Source: Bacteroidales bacterium
Lineage (GTDB): Bacteria > Bacteroidota > Bacteroidia > Bacteroidales > UBA932
Reading direction: 5' to 3'
Assembly (NCBI GenBank): GCA_017615065.1
Contig: JAGAAY010000038.1
Location: forward strand, 1 to 55,984
Length of the DNA stretch: 55,984 nucleotides
Part shown: positions 34,099 through 41,921 of the stretch, piece by piece
Layout of the letters: each line of letters begins with the position of its first letter
Numbering within the stretch: position 1 is the stretch's first letter
Notes under the pieces: model-generated
Told to the model about the DNA's origin: nothing
The model's input: the letters and a program-made list of their open reading frames with translations, nothing else
Database searches by the model: none
Translations under genes and position numbers: made by a program

Positions 34099-35237
34099 AG
34101 GCGCTGCATGAGTTTAGGTACGGCCCGCTCTTTCCAGGCGCTGAAATCTCCCGCCTCGATGTGCTGCCGGGCAACACGCACCAGATCCAGATAGAAAGCA
34201 AGATTGTGCTGCGAAGCCAGCATGGCCCCGAACATCTCGCCTGCGATGAACAGATGGTGCAGATATGCCTTTGTATAATATGTGTCGATGTAGGAAGCCC
34301 CATCCGGGTCGATGGGAGAGAAATCCTCCTTCCATTTGGCGTTGCGCATGTTCATCACCCCGTTCCAGGTGAAGAGCATGCCGTTGCGGCCGTTGCGGGT
34401 GGGCATTACGCAGTCGAACATGTCGATGCCGCGGGCGATGCCTTCCAGTATGTTGGCGGGAGTTCCCACCCCCATGAGATAGCGGGGCTTGTCCTGCGGA
34501 AGGAGAGGGCATGTAACCTCCAGCATCTCGTACATCTTCTCCGTGGGCTCCCCTACCGCCAGGCCGCCGATGGCGTAGCCGCCGCGATTGGGGCCGTCCA
34601 GGCTTAAGGCGTGCTCAACCGCCTTGCGCCTGAGCCCGGGATACACGCATCCCTGGATTATGGGGAACATCGTTTGTCCGTAGCCGTACAGGGGCTCTGT
34701 TTCGTCAAAGCGCTTTGCGAAGCGCTCCAGCCAGCCCTGAGTGAGCTTGAGCGACTTTGCCGCGTATTTTTCATCTGCATCTCCGGGACAGCATTCATCC
34801 AGGGCCATGATAATATCGGCCCCGATTATTCGCTGGGTGTCCACATTATTCTCCGGGGTGAAGGTGTGCCTGCTGCCGTCGATATGAGAAGCGAAACGGC
34901 ATCCCTCCGGGGTGAGTTTTCTGATGGGCGCAAGGGAAAATACCTGGAATCCGCCGGAATCCGTCAGGATCGGCCCGTCCCAATGCTCAAATGAGTGAAG
35001 GCCGCCGGCTTCCTTAAGAATCTGAAGACCGGGCCTGAGATACAGATGATAAGTATTGCCCAATATTATGCTGGCCCCTATGTCTTCCCTGAGGTCTCTG
35101 TGGAAGACGCCCTTGACCGAACCAACGGTACCCACAGGCATGAAAACGGGGGTGCGGATTTCTCCGTGATCCGTTTTGATTATGCCTGCCCGGGCGCCGC
35201 TTTGGGGGTCTGTGGCCGTCTTTTTAAAAGAGAACAT
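34095..35237 (-). CDS. tgt: tRNA-guanine transglycosylase
   Basis: 380 residues from ATG at 35237, close to the usual 375. The upstream in-frame ATG at 35288 is unlikely because the promoter element (35258-35265) lies between them. Catalytic motifs are present: ILTDSGGFQVFSL, GGYAIGGLAVGEP and the nucleophile region FDCVMPTRNGRNG. Tgt exchanges guanine 34 for preQ1 in tRNA(Asp, Asn, His, Tyr). The zinc site usually written CxCxxC before AYLHHL is absent: the segment reads DPDGASYIDTYYTKAYLHHL with no cysteine. The fold is otherwise intact. Confidence 0.93.
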   Translation of the reverse strand: MFSFKKTATDPQSGARAGIIKTDHGEIRTPVFMPVGTVGSVKGVFHRDLREDIGASIILGNTYHLYLRPGLQILKEAGGLHSFEHWDGPILTDSGGFQVFSLAPIRKLTPEGCRFASHIDGSRHTFTPENNVDTQRIIGADIIMALDECCPGDADEKYAAKSLKLTQGWLERFAKRFDETEPLYGYGQTMFPIIQGCVYPGLRRKAVEHALSLDGPNRGGYAIGGLAVGEPTEKMYEMLEVTCPLLPQDKPRYLMGVGTPANILEGIARGIDMFDCVMPTRNGRNGMLFTWNGVMNMRNAKWKEDFSPIDPDGASYIDTYYTKAYLHHLFIAGEMFGAMLASQHNLAFYLDLVRVARQHIEAGDFSAWKERAVPKLMQRL

Positions 35238-35250
35238 CAATTCTTGTTTT

Positions 35251-35285
35251 ATTCCTACAAATGTAGGAATTTTTTCGTACATTTG
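35251..35285. promoter_or_regulatory. Divergent promoters of tgt and the nucleoside transporter, with a 9-bp palindrome
   Basis: The plus strand has TACATTTG at 35278-35285 for the gene at 35313. The minus strand has TACATTTG at 35265-35258 for tgt. The latter lies within a perfect inverted repeat ATTCCTACA, AA, TGTAGGAAT (35251-35270), which a repressor could use to control both genes. Confidence 0.55.
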
Positions 35286-35312
35286 CACAATTGAGTTAAA
35301 CTAAACAGGATT

Positions 35313-36680
35313 ATGGCAATCAAAATCAAACCAATTTCCATCAGGCTCATCATCATGAACTTCCTGCAGTATGCAGTATGGGGAGCCTATCTCACTGCCA
35401 TGGGCAGCTTTATCGGTTCTGCCGGTATGGGAAAACAGGTGTGGCTGTTCTATGCCTCCCAGGGATTCGTGTCCATTTTCATGCCCGCCCTCATGGGTAT
35501 CGTGGCCGATAAATGGATTCAGGCGCAGAAGACACTTGCCATCTGCCATGGCCTCGCCGCCGTATTCATGATAGCCCTGGGCGTATACGCAATGGGCAAT
35601 ACGGAGGTGCTCCAGAACGCCCGCGGCATCCACTACTACTCCACCACGCCGGGCTTCAGCTTCGCCGTGTTCTATGTGCTCTATCTCCTCAGCGTCGCTT
35701 TCTACATGCCCACGATTGCCATCTCCAACTCAGTGGCGTACAAGTGCCTGGAAAACGAAGGCATGGACACAGTGAAGGACTTCCCTCCCATCCGCGTATT
35801 CGGCACAATCGGCTTCATCTGCGCCATGCTGTTCGTGAACTTCATGAGGGATCCCAACAACTTCCGCTTCCAGCACAGCTATTGGCAGTTCCTCACTTCC
35901 GGCGCCCTTGGCCTCATCCTTTGCGCATACGCATTCTTCCTGCCCAAGTGCCCTGTCAAGCAGGGTGCCGATGACGGAACAATCATGGACAAGCTGGGCC
36001 TTTCCGCCTTCAAGCTGTTCAAGAGCCGCCAGTTCGCCATCTTCTTCATCTTCTCCATGCTCCTGGGTGCATCCCTGCAGATTACAAACGGCTATGCCAA
36101 CATGTACATCTCCTCATTCAGGATGATCCCCGAATTCAAGGCCACCTGGGGCGCACAGAACGCCAACGCGCTCATCTCCCTGAGCCAGGTGTCAGAGGTG
36201 CTGTGCATCCTGCTCATCCCGTTCTGCATGAAGAAATTCGGCATCAAGAAAGTTATGCTCATCGCCATGTTCGCGTGGGTGTTCCGCTTCGGCTTCTTCG
36301 GCCTGGGCAACCCCGGCGGCGGCGTATGGCTGTTCGTCCTCAGCTGCATCGTTTACGGCGTAGCGTTCGACTTCTTCAACATCTCCGGTTCCCTCTACGT
36401 TAACCAGAACACAGACAAGAGCATCCAGAGCAGCGCCCAGGGCCTGTTCATGCTCATGACCAACGGTCTTGGCGCCTCCATCGGCACCTGGGCCGCCGGC
36501 AAGGTTGTGAACCACTACGTAATGGAGCCCATGCGTATCCTGCGCGAGAATCCCGCAGCAGACGTTGCCACTCACTGGGACACCGCCTGGTACATCTTCG
36601 CGGCCTACGCATTCCTTGTGGGCTTCCTCTTCATGATCCTGTTCAAGGATCCGGAGAAACAGAAGAAAGCAGCGGCGTAA
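35313..36680 (+). CDS. Nucleoside:H+ symporter, NupG family
   Basis: 455 residues with twelve hydrophobic segments. The start MAIKIKPISIRLIIMNFLQYAVWGAYL, read in short pieces, and the later RVFGTIGFI are typical of the NupG/XapB branch of the major facilitator superfamily. The family imports purine and pyrimidine nucleosides with protons at the inner membrane. It is a single-gene unit with its own promoter and a strong terminator, divergent from the tRNA modification gene tgt. Confidence 0.9.
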   Translation: MAIKIKPISIRLIIMNFLQYAVWGAYLTAMGSFIGSAGMGKQVWLFYASQGFVSIFMPALMGIVADKWIQAQKTLAICHGLAAVFMIALGVYAMGNTEVLQNARGIHYYSTTPGFSFAVFYVLYLLSVAFYMPTIAISNSVAYKCLENEGMDTVKDFPPIRVFGTIGFICAMLFVNFMRDPNNFRFQHSYWQFLTSGALGLILCAYAFFLPKCPVKQGADDGTIMDKLGLSAFKLFKSRQFAIFFIFSMLLGASLQITNGYANMYISSFRMIPEFKATWGAQNANALISLSQVSEVLCILLIPFCMKKFGIKKVMLIAMFAWVFRFGFFGLGNPGGGVWLFVLSCIVYGVAFDFFNISGSLYVNQNTDKSIQSSAQGLFMLMTNGLGASIGTWAAGKVVNHYVMEPMRILRENPAADVATHWDTAWYIFAAYAFLVGFLFMILFKDPEKQKKAAA

Positions 36681-36695
36681 GCGCTGCCACTATTG

Positions 36696-36730
36696 AAAAA
36701 GTCCGGCTCGTAAGCGAGTCGGACTTTTTT
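36696..36730 (+). terminator. Rho-independent terminator of the nucleoside transporter
   Basis: AAAAAGTCCGGCTCG and CGAGTCGGACTTTTTT pair around TAAG with one mismatch. It ends in a run of six T and is symmetric, so it may work in both directions and also end the minus-strand leucine-rich repeat gene. Confidence 0.9.
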
Positions 36731-36740
36731 GGGTTTGTGG

Positions 36741-36777
36741 TGCGCCTTCAGGTCCATTTCTTGGACCGGAAGGAGCA
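36741..36777. repeat. Degenerate single hairpin related to the 92-bp repeat
   Basis: TGCGCCTTCAGGTCCA and TGGACCGGAAGGAGCA pair imperfectly around TTTCT. The TGCGCC, AGGTCCA and overall size resemble one half of the double-hairpin elements at 5204 and 13184, although the palindrome has drifted. Confidence 0.5.
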
Positions 36778-38247
36778 TTACTCCTTAATCTCCACCCCAA
36801 TAGGATAGAAGAATTCCGGAATCTTGCAAGAGACTTTAATCCACTCGATGGGATTGTAATCGCACATCACTACCGTAAGGTTCATGTTCTTGCTCAAATC
36901 CATCTTCGTGAGGAAATTGGAAGTGCACACAAGAACGCTCAGGTCCCGGCATTCCTTAAGATTCAGGTTCGACAGCTTATTGTTCGAGCAGCATAACTGC
37001 CTGAGGAACATCTGCCCGCTCATATCAAGGTTGGAGAGATCGTTGTTGGAGCAGATGATTGTTTTAAGTCCGTTTATCGGAAGAGTAAGAAACTTGATTT
37101 GATTATTGTTGCACACAAGCTCCTGCAATATGATATTCTCTGCAAGGTCAAGGCTGATAAGGTCGTTATAGCCGCATGACAACACCTCCAGTTCCATGTT
37201 TTTGCTCAGATCCAGGACATTGAATTTATTGTTGTCGCACTTTAGCGTGTGCAGGTGAGTACTGGCGGAGAGATCCAACGAGGTAAGCTGATTGTCGGCG
37301 CAAGATAAGCTGTAGAGCTGATTCGCGCTTAAATTAAGGCTGGTGAGACGGTTCCTGTCGCAATTCAAAGTGCCCAGATTCTCAAGGCCGGACACATCCA
37401 GGAGGTACAGTTTGTTGCCGGCGCAGGACAATTCCATCAATCGGGAACTGCTCAAACGGATATCTGTGAGATAATTATTGTCGATATTCAGGGTCTCCAA
37501 CTGCTCATTCATGCTTATGTCGATGGACCTCAATTGATTATTGTCCAGATTCGCGGATGTCAGCTTCCCATTGTAGAATAAACTGATATTTGCGAGTTCA
37601 TTGCCGGAGAGCGTAAGGAACTGCAGTTCACTGTTATTGCGAAGGTCGATTGAGGTGAGCTTGTTGTTTCTGGCAACAAGAGAGGTGAGAGCATGATTTG
37701 CCGCGATGTCCAGGTAAGTTATCCGGTTATCCGAGCAGTCCAGAATGAGAAGGTCGGGATTGTATCCCACTTCAATGCTTTCCAGAAGATTGCCGGCACA
37801 TTCCAGGGAAATGAGGTTGGAATTCCTGGCAACCGCAACTTCGGTAAGTTTATTATTATCGCAGTTGAGATACCTTAGAGCGGAACATCCGCTCACTTTC
37901 AAGGAAGTAAGACTGTTGTCCTGGCACTGAAGCGCCTCAAGATGCTCCATGGATCCGAGTCTCAGATCAGTGAGTTTGTTATCAGAGCAATACAGATAAA
38001 CGAGATTGCTGAAACATTCTATGCCTCTCAGTGACTTTATACCCAAACCGTATATTTCAAGTGAATACACCTGGGAGGCCTCATCAACTGAAACTTTACC
38101 GTCATGGTCGGAATCGAATTTTTCGTAGCAGTAGGCTTTGAAGATTTCATCGTTCATCATTGCGCACACATCATCGACATCCACAGGCCTGGGGCTGAAT
38201 GAGCACAGCACACAGAATGATGACAGCAGGAGCAGGATCTTTTTCAT
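36778..38247 (-). CDS. Secreted leucine-rich repeat protein with N-terminal EF-hand loop
   Basis: 489 residues with a signal peptide (MKKILLLLSSFCVLCSFS). Residues 44-56 read DSDHDGKVSVDEA, a canonical EF-hand calcium loop of the dockerin type. Then about eighteen 21-residue repeats follow the pattern LxxLxCxxNxLTxLDLSxN, which is the internalin/LRR form with Cys and Asn ladders. Such proteins are surface adhesins or binding platforms in gut Bacteroidales. A short non-repeat C-terminus (KIPEFFYPIGVEIKE) has no sorting domain, so anchoring is unclear. A TATATTTG promoter element on the minus strand (38279-38286) drives it. Confidence 0.88.
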   Translation of the reverse strand: MKKILLLLSSFCVLCSFSPRPVDVDDVCAMMNDEIFKAYCYEKFDSDHDGKVSVDEASQVYSLEIYGLGIKSLRGIECFSNLVYLYCSDNKLTDLRLGSMEHLEALQCQDNSLTSLKVSGCSALRYLNCDNNKLTEVAVARNSNLISLECAGNLLESIEVGYNPDLLILDCSDNRITYLDIAANHALTSLVARNNKLTSIDLRNNSELQFLTLSGNELANISLFYNGKLTSANLDNNQLRSIDISMNEQLETLNIDNNYLTDIRLSSSRLMELSCAGNKLYLLDVSGLENLGTLNCDRNRLTSLNLSANQLYSLSCADNQLTSLDLSASTHLHTLKCDNNKFNVLDLSKNMELEVLSCGYNDLISLDLAENIILQELVCNNNQIKFLTLPINGLKTIICSNNDLSNLDMSGQMFLRQLCCSNNKLSNLNLKECRDLSVLVCTSNFLTKMDLSKNMNLTVVMCDYNPIEWIKVSCKIPEFFYPIGVEIKE

Positions 38248-38278
38248 GATTTATCAGTTTAAATGCTTGTTATTTCCA

Positions 38279-38286
38279 CAAATATA
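38279..38286 (-). promoter_or_regulatory. -7 element for the leucine-rich repeat gene
   Basis: The minus strand reads TATATTTG, about 31 bases before ATG at 38247. It lies between this gene and the stop codon of the upstream zinc-ribbon gene. Confidence 0.5.
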
Positions 38287-38310
38287 AGATTAATCCCGGA
38301 AACTGCAAAG

Positions 38311-38712
38311 TCATTGGGAATTATCTTTTTCCGGAAGCGCAGGGATATAGCCGATGTCGGTGAGCTTTCCGGAATGGTCGATGTAGCGGATATCGTAGCA
38401 TCGGCATTCCATGGTGCGGGACTTCCGGCAGAATGAAGTAACCACGGAGCAGTCGTAGCCAAGATCGGCAAGTTCCAGTTTGCCGATGGAGTGGAGGCCA
38501 AGGTCGAGGAGCCGTTCCAGGATGTCATGGTTCCTCTCCAGTGTATTCATTATCTTCCATCTGTAGCGCCGCACCTTGCCGCGGCGGGAGTTGTGATACT
38601 TGTTGCGGCACTTGTCCGAGCAGAACTTCCGGTCGAAGCGGCCGTAAGTGATTTCTCCTCCGCACTGAAGACATGTGCATTCCGTTTCTTTGATCTTGTA
38701 AGGCATAGGCAT
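38311..38712 (-). CDS. Small zinc-ribbon protein, unknown function
   Basis: 133 residues, cytosolic. The first 45 residues hold a four-Cys knuckle: CLQCGG at about 14-19 and KFCSDKCRNKYHNSRRGK at about 29-46, like the DUF2116/YacG-type zinc fingers. The rest is helical with a Cys-containing segment (FCRKSRTMECRCYDI). I have seen such proteins in Bacteroidetes without an assigned function; nucleic-acid binding is plausible because of the basic HNSRRGKVRRYRWK stretch. Its ATG is followed by a Pro-rich start (MPMPYK). Confidence 0.7.
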   Translation of the reverse strand: MPMPYKIKETECTCLQCGGEITYGRFDRKFCSDKCRNKYHNSRRGKVRRYRWKIMNTLERNHDILERLLDLGLHSIGKLELADLGYDCSVVTSFCRKSRTMECRCYDIRYIDHSGKLTDIGYIPALPEKDNSQ

Positions 38713-39032
38713 TACCGCTTTTGAACAGGCCCCAAAGATGCAAAGAGAAAGCGTAAAAACAAAGAAAAAACGGCCTTCCGCTGCAATTATTTACGTTTTT
38801 TAACAATCTTAAAAAAAGTGTTTTGTAAAGATTTTTTTTAATGTTTTCTGTTTTTTAATACAACTTCAGATAAGAAACATTAAATCGACATAAAAAACAT
38901 AAATATTTGGCCCTCAGGGGCCGAATTGCCATTGCGCTCAGTGTGAAAGTGCGTTCCTTTGCACCAGCCGGACCGGGCATGTTCAAGCCCGCGGAAAGCC
39001 GGCGGAATGTTCAACCTTATTATTCACACGCG
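38713..39032. other. AT-rich intergenic region before the fimbrial cluster
   Basis: No gene seen. It holds long A/T tracts, an inverted repeat TTTAATGTTT / AAACATTAAA (38837-38846 and 38875-38884), an 18-base string CATAAAAAACATAAATAT (38889-38906 approximately) also present near 19597-19614, a small GGCCC/GGGCC hairpin and a promoter-like TTG-N19-TTCCTTTG (38932-38961). I looked for inverted repeats flanking the promoter as in invertible fimbrial switches; the only candidate pair is that at 38837/38875, which does not enclose the promoter. Confidence 0.6.
38932..38961 (+). promoter_or_regulatory. Possible promoter of the SSB-like / fimbrial operon
   Basis: TTG at 38932-38934, 19 bases, TTCCTTTG at 38954-38961 (one mismatch to TAnnTTTG). 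The leader to ATG 39033 would be about 68 bases. Confidence 0.4.
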
Positions 39033-39398
39033 ATGGAATACATCAACAAAATCGAACTCAGGGGCCGGGTGGGCAGAAGCGATGTCCAGGACTTCGGCAC
39101 CAGCAGGCTGTGCAAGTTTTCCCTGGCACTGGACTACAGCTACAGGGACCGAGCGGGAAATCCCTGCATCGACACAATGTGGTTCAACGTCTCGCTATGG
39201 GACTCCAAGAATTCAATGGACTTCAGCGAAATCACAAAAGGCGCCATTGTGCAGGTGTTCGGGCGGGCGCGGCCCTATAAATATGCCGATGCCGACGGTC
39301 AGGAACGGTCGAACTGGGACATCCAGGCCAGACGTTTCAAAATCTGCCATCTCACCGAGGATGACGACCAGCTTCTCCCCCAGAGCAATCTAATGTAA
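39033..39398 (+). CDS. Single-stranded DNA-binding protein-like OB-fold protein
   Basis: 121 residues from ATG at 39033 (the open frame extends upstream without a better start). The order of strands and MEYINKIELRGRVGRSDVQ, FSLALDYSY, FNVSLWD and GAIVQVFGRARPYKYADADGQERSNWDIQA is that of SSB-type OB folds. It lacks the acidic C-terminal tail (DDxxF) of replicative SSB, so it is probably a small accessory SSB. It is 6 bases before the DUF3575 gene, so it heads or just precedes the fimbrial cluster. Confidence 0.75.
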   Translation: MEYINKIELRGRVGRSDVQDFGTSRLCKFSLALDYSYRDRAGNPCIDTMWFNVSLWDSKNSMDFSEITKGAIVQVFGRARPYKYADADGQERSNWDIQARRFKICHLTEDDDQLLPQSNLM

Positions 39399-39404
39399 AG
39401 GTAG

Positions 39405-39959
39405 ATGAAGAAGTTTCTCCTGGCCGCTTTGCTGACGGTAGCATTGCCGCCGCTCGCCCGGGCCCAGCGCCTGTCGGTGGGCACCAACTGCGTGGACTGG
39501 CTCACCTTTGGAACCATGAACGCGGAAGCATCCGTGTCGGTTGCCCGGAGAGTGAGCATTCACGCAGGCGGGGAGCTCAACCCCTGGACATTCAATGCCG
39601 GGGACAGGGACACCCAGGCCCAGCTGCGCCAGGCAACTTGCTGGGCAGGCGCCCGCTGGTGGCCGTGGCACGTGTATTCCGGCTGGTGGATCGGCGGCGA
39701 CGGCAGGTACAGCGCATACAACTCCGGCGGCATTACGGCACGCGAAACCGAAGAAGGCGACGCCTTTGGCGGAGGCCTTTACGGCGGCTATGCCGTGATG
39801 CTGTCGGACAACTGGAACCTGGACCTTGGCCTTGGCGCCTGGGGCGGATATACGCGCTATACACGCTATGCCTGCCCCAGGTGCGGGGTTACCCTGGACC
39901 AGGGAGGAAAAGCATTCATCCTGCCGGACGCCCGGCTTGCACTTCAACTGATATTCTGA
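39405..39959 (+). CDS. DUF3575 fimbrial-cluster protein
   Basis: 184 residues with a signal peptide ending near PLARAQ. The rest is Gly- and Trp-rich beta structure (VGTNCVDWLTFGTMN, WWPWHVYSGWWIGG, GGGLYGGYAVML, and a final strand ALQLIF), like the DUF3575 proteins that open Bacteroidales fimbrial loci and are likely outer-membrane barrels. Four Cys residues occur in the mature part. It is followed by the OmpA-like lipoprotein after 3 bases. Confidence 0.8.
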   Translation: MKKFLLAALLTVALPPLARAQRLSVGTNCVDWLTFGTMNAEASVSVARRVSIHAGGELNPWTFNAGDRDTQAQLRQATCWAGARWWPWHVYSGWWIGGDGRYSAYNSGGITARETEEGDAFGGGLYGGYAVMLSDNWNLDLGLGAWGGYTRYTRYACPRCGVTLDQGGKAFILPDARLALQLIF

Positions 39960-39962
39960 GCC

Positions 39963-41906
39963 ATGAAACAGATTACGGCTGTACTAACTCTGCTTCTTCT
40001 TGCCATCGGCTGCGGGACGCCCAAAAAGATAGACGTCATCCGCAGCGGAGAGATTGGCGCCAGACTCACCCTCTCGGAGGCCGAGATGCAGGAAGAACGG
40101 CAGGTCATCGCCTCCTCCGGACAGGAGAAAATCGTCCTTCACGACGACAAGTACGGAGACTTCATCCTGATGAATGCGGTAAAGGACGAGGAAACCGGGG
40201 AGATGGTGGCAACCGAAGTGCTACAGGGCGTGGTGGTCACAGCGTATTTCCGCAATGTAGCCGAGCGCAGGGGGAAAATCGACATACGCTTTGACATCAT
40301 TGTTCCGCAGTCCATGCAGGACTCTAAGTGGCAGCTGCGCTTTTCCCCGGACATGTTCATAATGCAGGATTCCGTGCGCTTGGAGAGCGTGATTATCACA
40401 GGGGCCGATTACCGCAAAGCCCAGCTCCGCGGATATGAACAGTACGACCGCTTCCTGAGCACAATCGTTTCCGATACCACAAAGTTCATCGACCTCAGGA
40501 ACCTGGAACTGTTCATCAAGCGCAATATTCCGGAGGTGTACAAATTCAAGACGGACTCCTCTTTCGTTTCCGACGAGCAGTTCCGCTCCTACTACGGGGT
40601 AACCGAGCGGCAGGCGGTTGAGCATTACACCAACCGCTTTGCCGTGAGGATGAACGCCAGGAGAAGGGCAAAGCGCGACAGGATGTACGCCAGGTACGTT
40701 AAAGTGCCGATTGAAACCGAAGGGATACGGCTGGATACGGTTATCCAGGCATTGAACGGGGATTTCATCTACCAGTACCGGGAGATTGTGAACACCAGGC
40801 CGGGGCTCCGGAAGATCGACGTGGTTCTTTCCGGGGACATCTACGAGAGCGACAGGAAACTGTATTCGATGACGCCTACCCCTCCCCTCACCTTCTACGT
40901 GAGTTCCCTGTCAAGTTTTACGGACAATACAGAGCATTACCTCACCAGGGTGATTGAAAGGCGGGCGGCGGCCAATACGTCCTGCAACGTGGATTTCGCC
41001 ATCGGCAAGTTCCAGGTCGATCCCACGCTGGGAAACAATGCAGAAGAGCTGGGACGCATCAGGGGGAATGTTTTCGAGCTGATGAACAACCGGAGCTTCG
41101 ACCTGGATTCCATAGTGATTTCCGCATCGGCAAGCCCGGACGGTAAAGAGAGTGCAAACAGGCTGCTCTCGCAGAAAAGGGCCGCATCGGTGGCCGAGTA
41201 TATGGAAGCCGATATAGGCCGGTACAGGGATTCACTGCGACGCGAAGCCGAGGCCTCCATCGACCTTGCCGGCTCAGGTCCGGAAGAGATTCCGGAAATA
41301 CGCTTCCTGTCGCGCTCCAACGGCGAAAACTGGTCGCTGCTCTCCTACCTCGTGGACCGGGATACGGTGATGAGCGAAGCATCCAAGCGGCAGTATATCG
41401 ACTGTCTGGAGATCCGGAATGTGGATGAAAGGGAAAGACGTATGCAGAGCGCCGGCTACTACGATTACATGAAACAGAACCTGTATCCCAGGCTGCGCAC
41501 GGTGCGGTTCGACTTTTATCTTCACAGGAAAGGAATGATCCGCGACACAATACACACCACGGAACTGGATACGGTTTATATGAAGGGTGTGAAGGCGCTC
41601 AGGGACAGGGACTATAAAACTGCCCTGGAATACCTCCGGGACTATCAGGACTTCAACACTGCAATTGCATATGTGTCGCTGGACTACAATGCATCGGCAA
41701 TGGCCATCCTCCAGGGGCTGGAAAAGACCGCCAAGGTGAATTATATGCTGGCGCTGCTGTATGCACGTAAAGAAGACGATGCAAAAGCCGTACAATGCTA
41801 TCTGGATGCATGCAGGGAGGAACCTTCATATGTACACAGGGGCAAACTGGACCCGGAGATATATGTCCTTATCCAGCGCTACGGACTTAACAAAGACGAA
41901 GACTAA
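39963..41906 (+). CDS. OmpA-domain and TPR lipoprotein of the fimbrial cluster
   Basis: 647 residues. Lipoprotein signal ends AIGC with Cys17. The N-terminal region to about 330 resembles DUF3868-type proteins found beside DUF3575 genes. An OmpA-like peptidoglycan-binding domain follows near 340-440 with VISASASPDGKESANRLLSQKRAASV. The last 90 residues contain TPR-like helices (AIAYVSLDYNASAMAILQG). It may anchor the fimbrial assembly site in the cell wall. The pattern DUF3575, DUF3868/OmpA, fimbrillins is one I recognise from Mfa-type operons. Confidence 0.8.
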   Translation: MKQITAVLTLLLLAIGCGTPKKIDVIRSGEIGARLTLSEAEMQEERQVIASSGQEKIVLHDDKYGDFILMNAVKDEETGEMVATEVLQGVVVTAYFRNVAERRGKIDIRFDIIVPQSMQDSKWQLRFSPDMFIMQDSVRLESVIITGADYRKAQLRGYEQYDRFLSTIVSDTTKFIDLRNLELFIKRNIPEVYKFKTDSSFVSDEQFRSYYGVTERQAVEHYTNRFAVRMNARRRAKRDRMYARYVKVPIETEGIRLDTVIQALNGDFIYQYREIVNTRPGLRKIDVVLSGDIYESDRKLYSMTPTPPLTFYVSSLSSFTDNTEHYLTRVIERRAAANTSCNVDFAIGKFQVDPTLGNNAEELGRIRGNVFELMNNRSFDLDSIVISASASPDGKESANRLLSQKRAASVAEYMEADIGRYRDSLRREAEASIDLAGSGPEEIPEIRFLSRSNGENWSLLSYLVDRDTVMSEASKRQYIDCLEIRNVDERERRMQSAGYYDYMKQNLYPRLRTVRFDFYLHRKGMIRDTIHTTELDTVYMKGVKALRDRDYKTALEYLRDYQDFNTAIAYVSLDYNASAMAILQGLEKTAKVNYMLALLYARKEDDAKAVQCYLDACREEPSYVHRGKLDPEIYVLIQRYGLNKDED

Positions 41907-41921
41907 CCAAAACCATAAAAA

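Noticed and set aside
38837..38884. Invertible fimbrial promoter flanked by inverted repeats
   Set aside because: The pair TTTAATGTTT / AAACATTAAA is short, AT-rich, only 28 bases apart and does not enclose the promoter-like element near 38932-38961. No invertase gene is adjacent.
40221..40625. Minus-strand frame inside the OmpA-domain gene
   Set aside because: Shadow frame with no motif; the sense gene has domain-level support.
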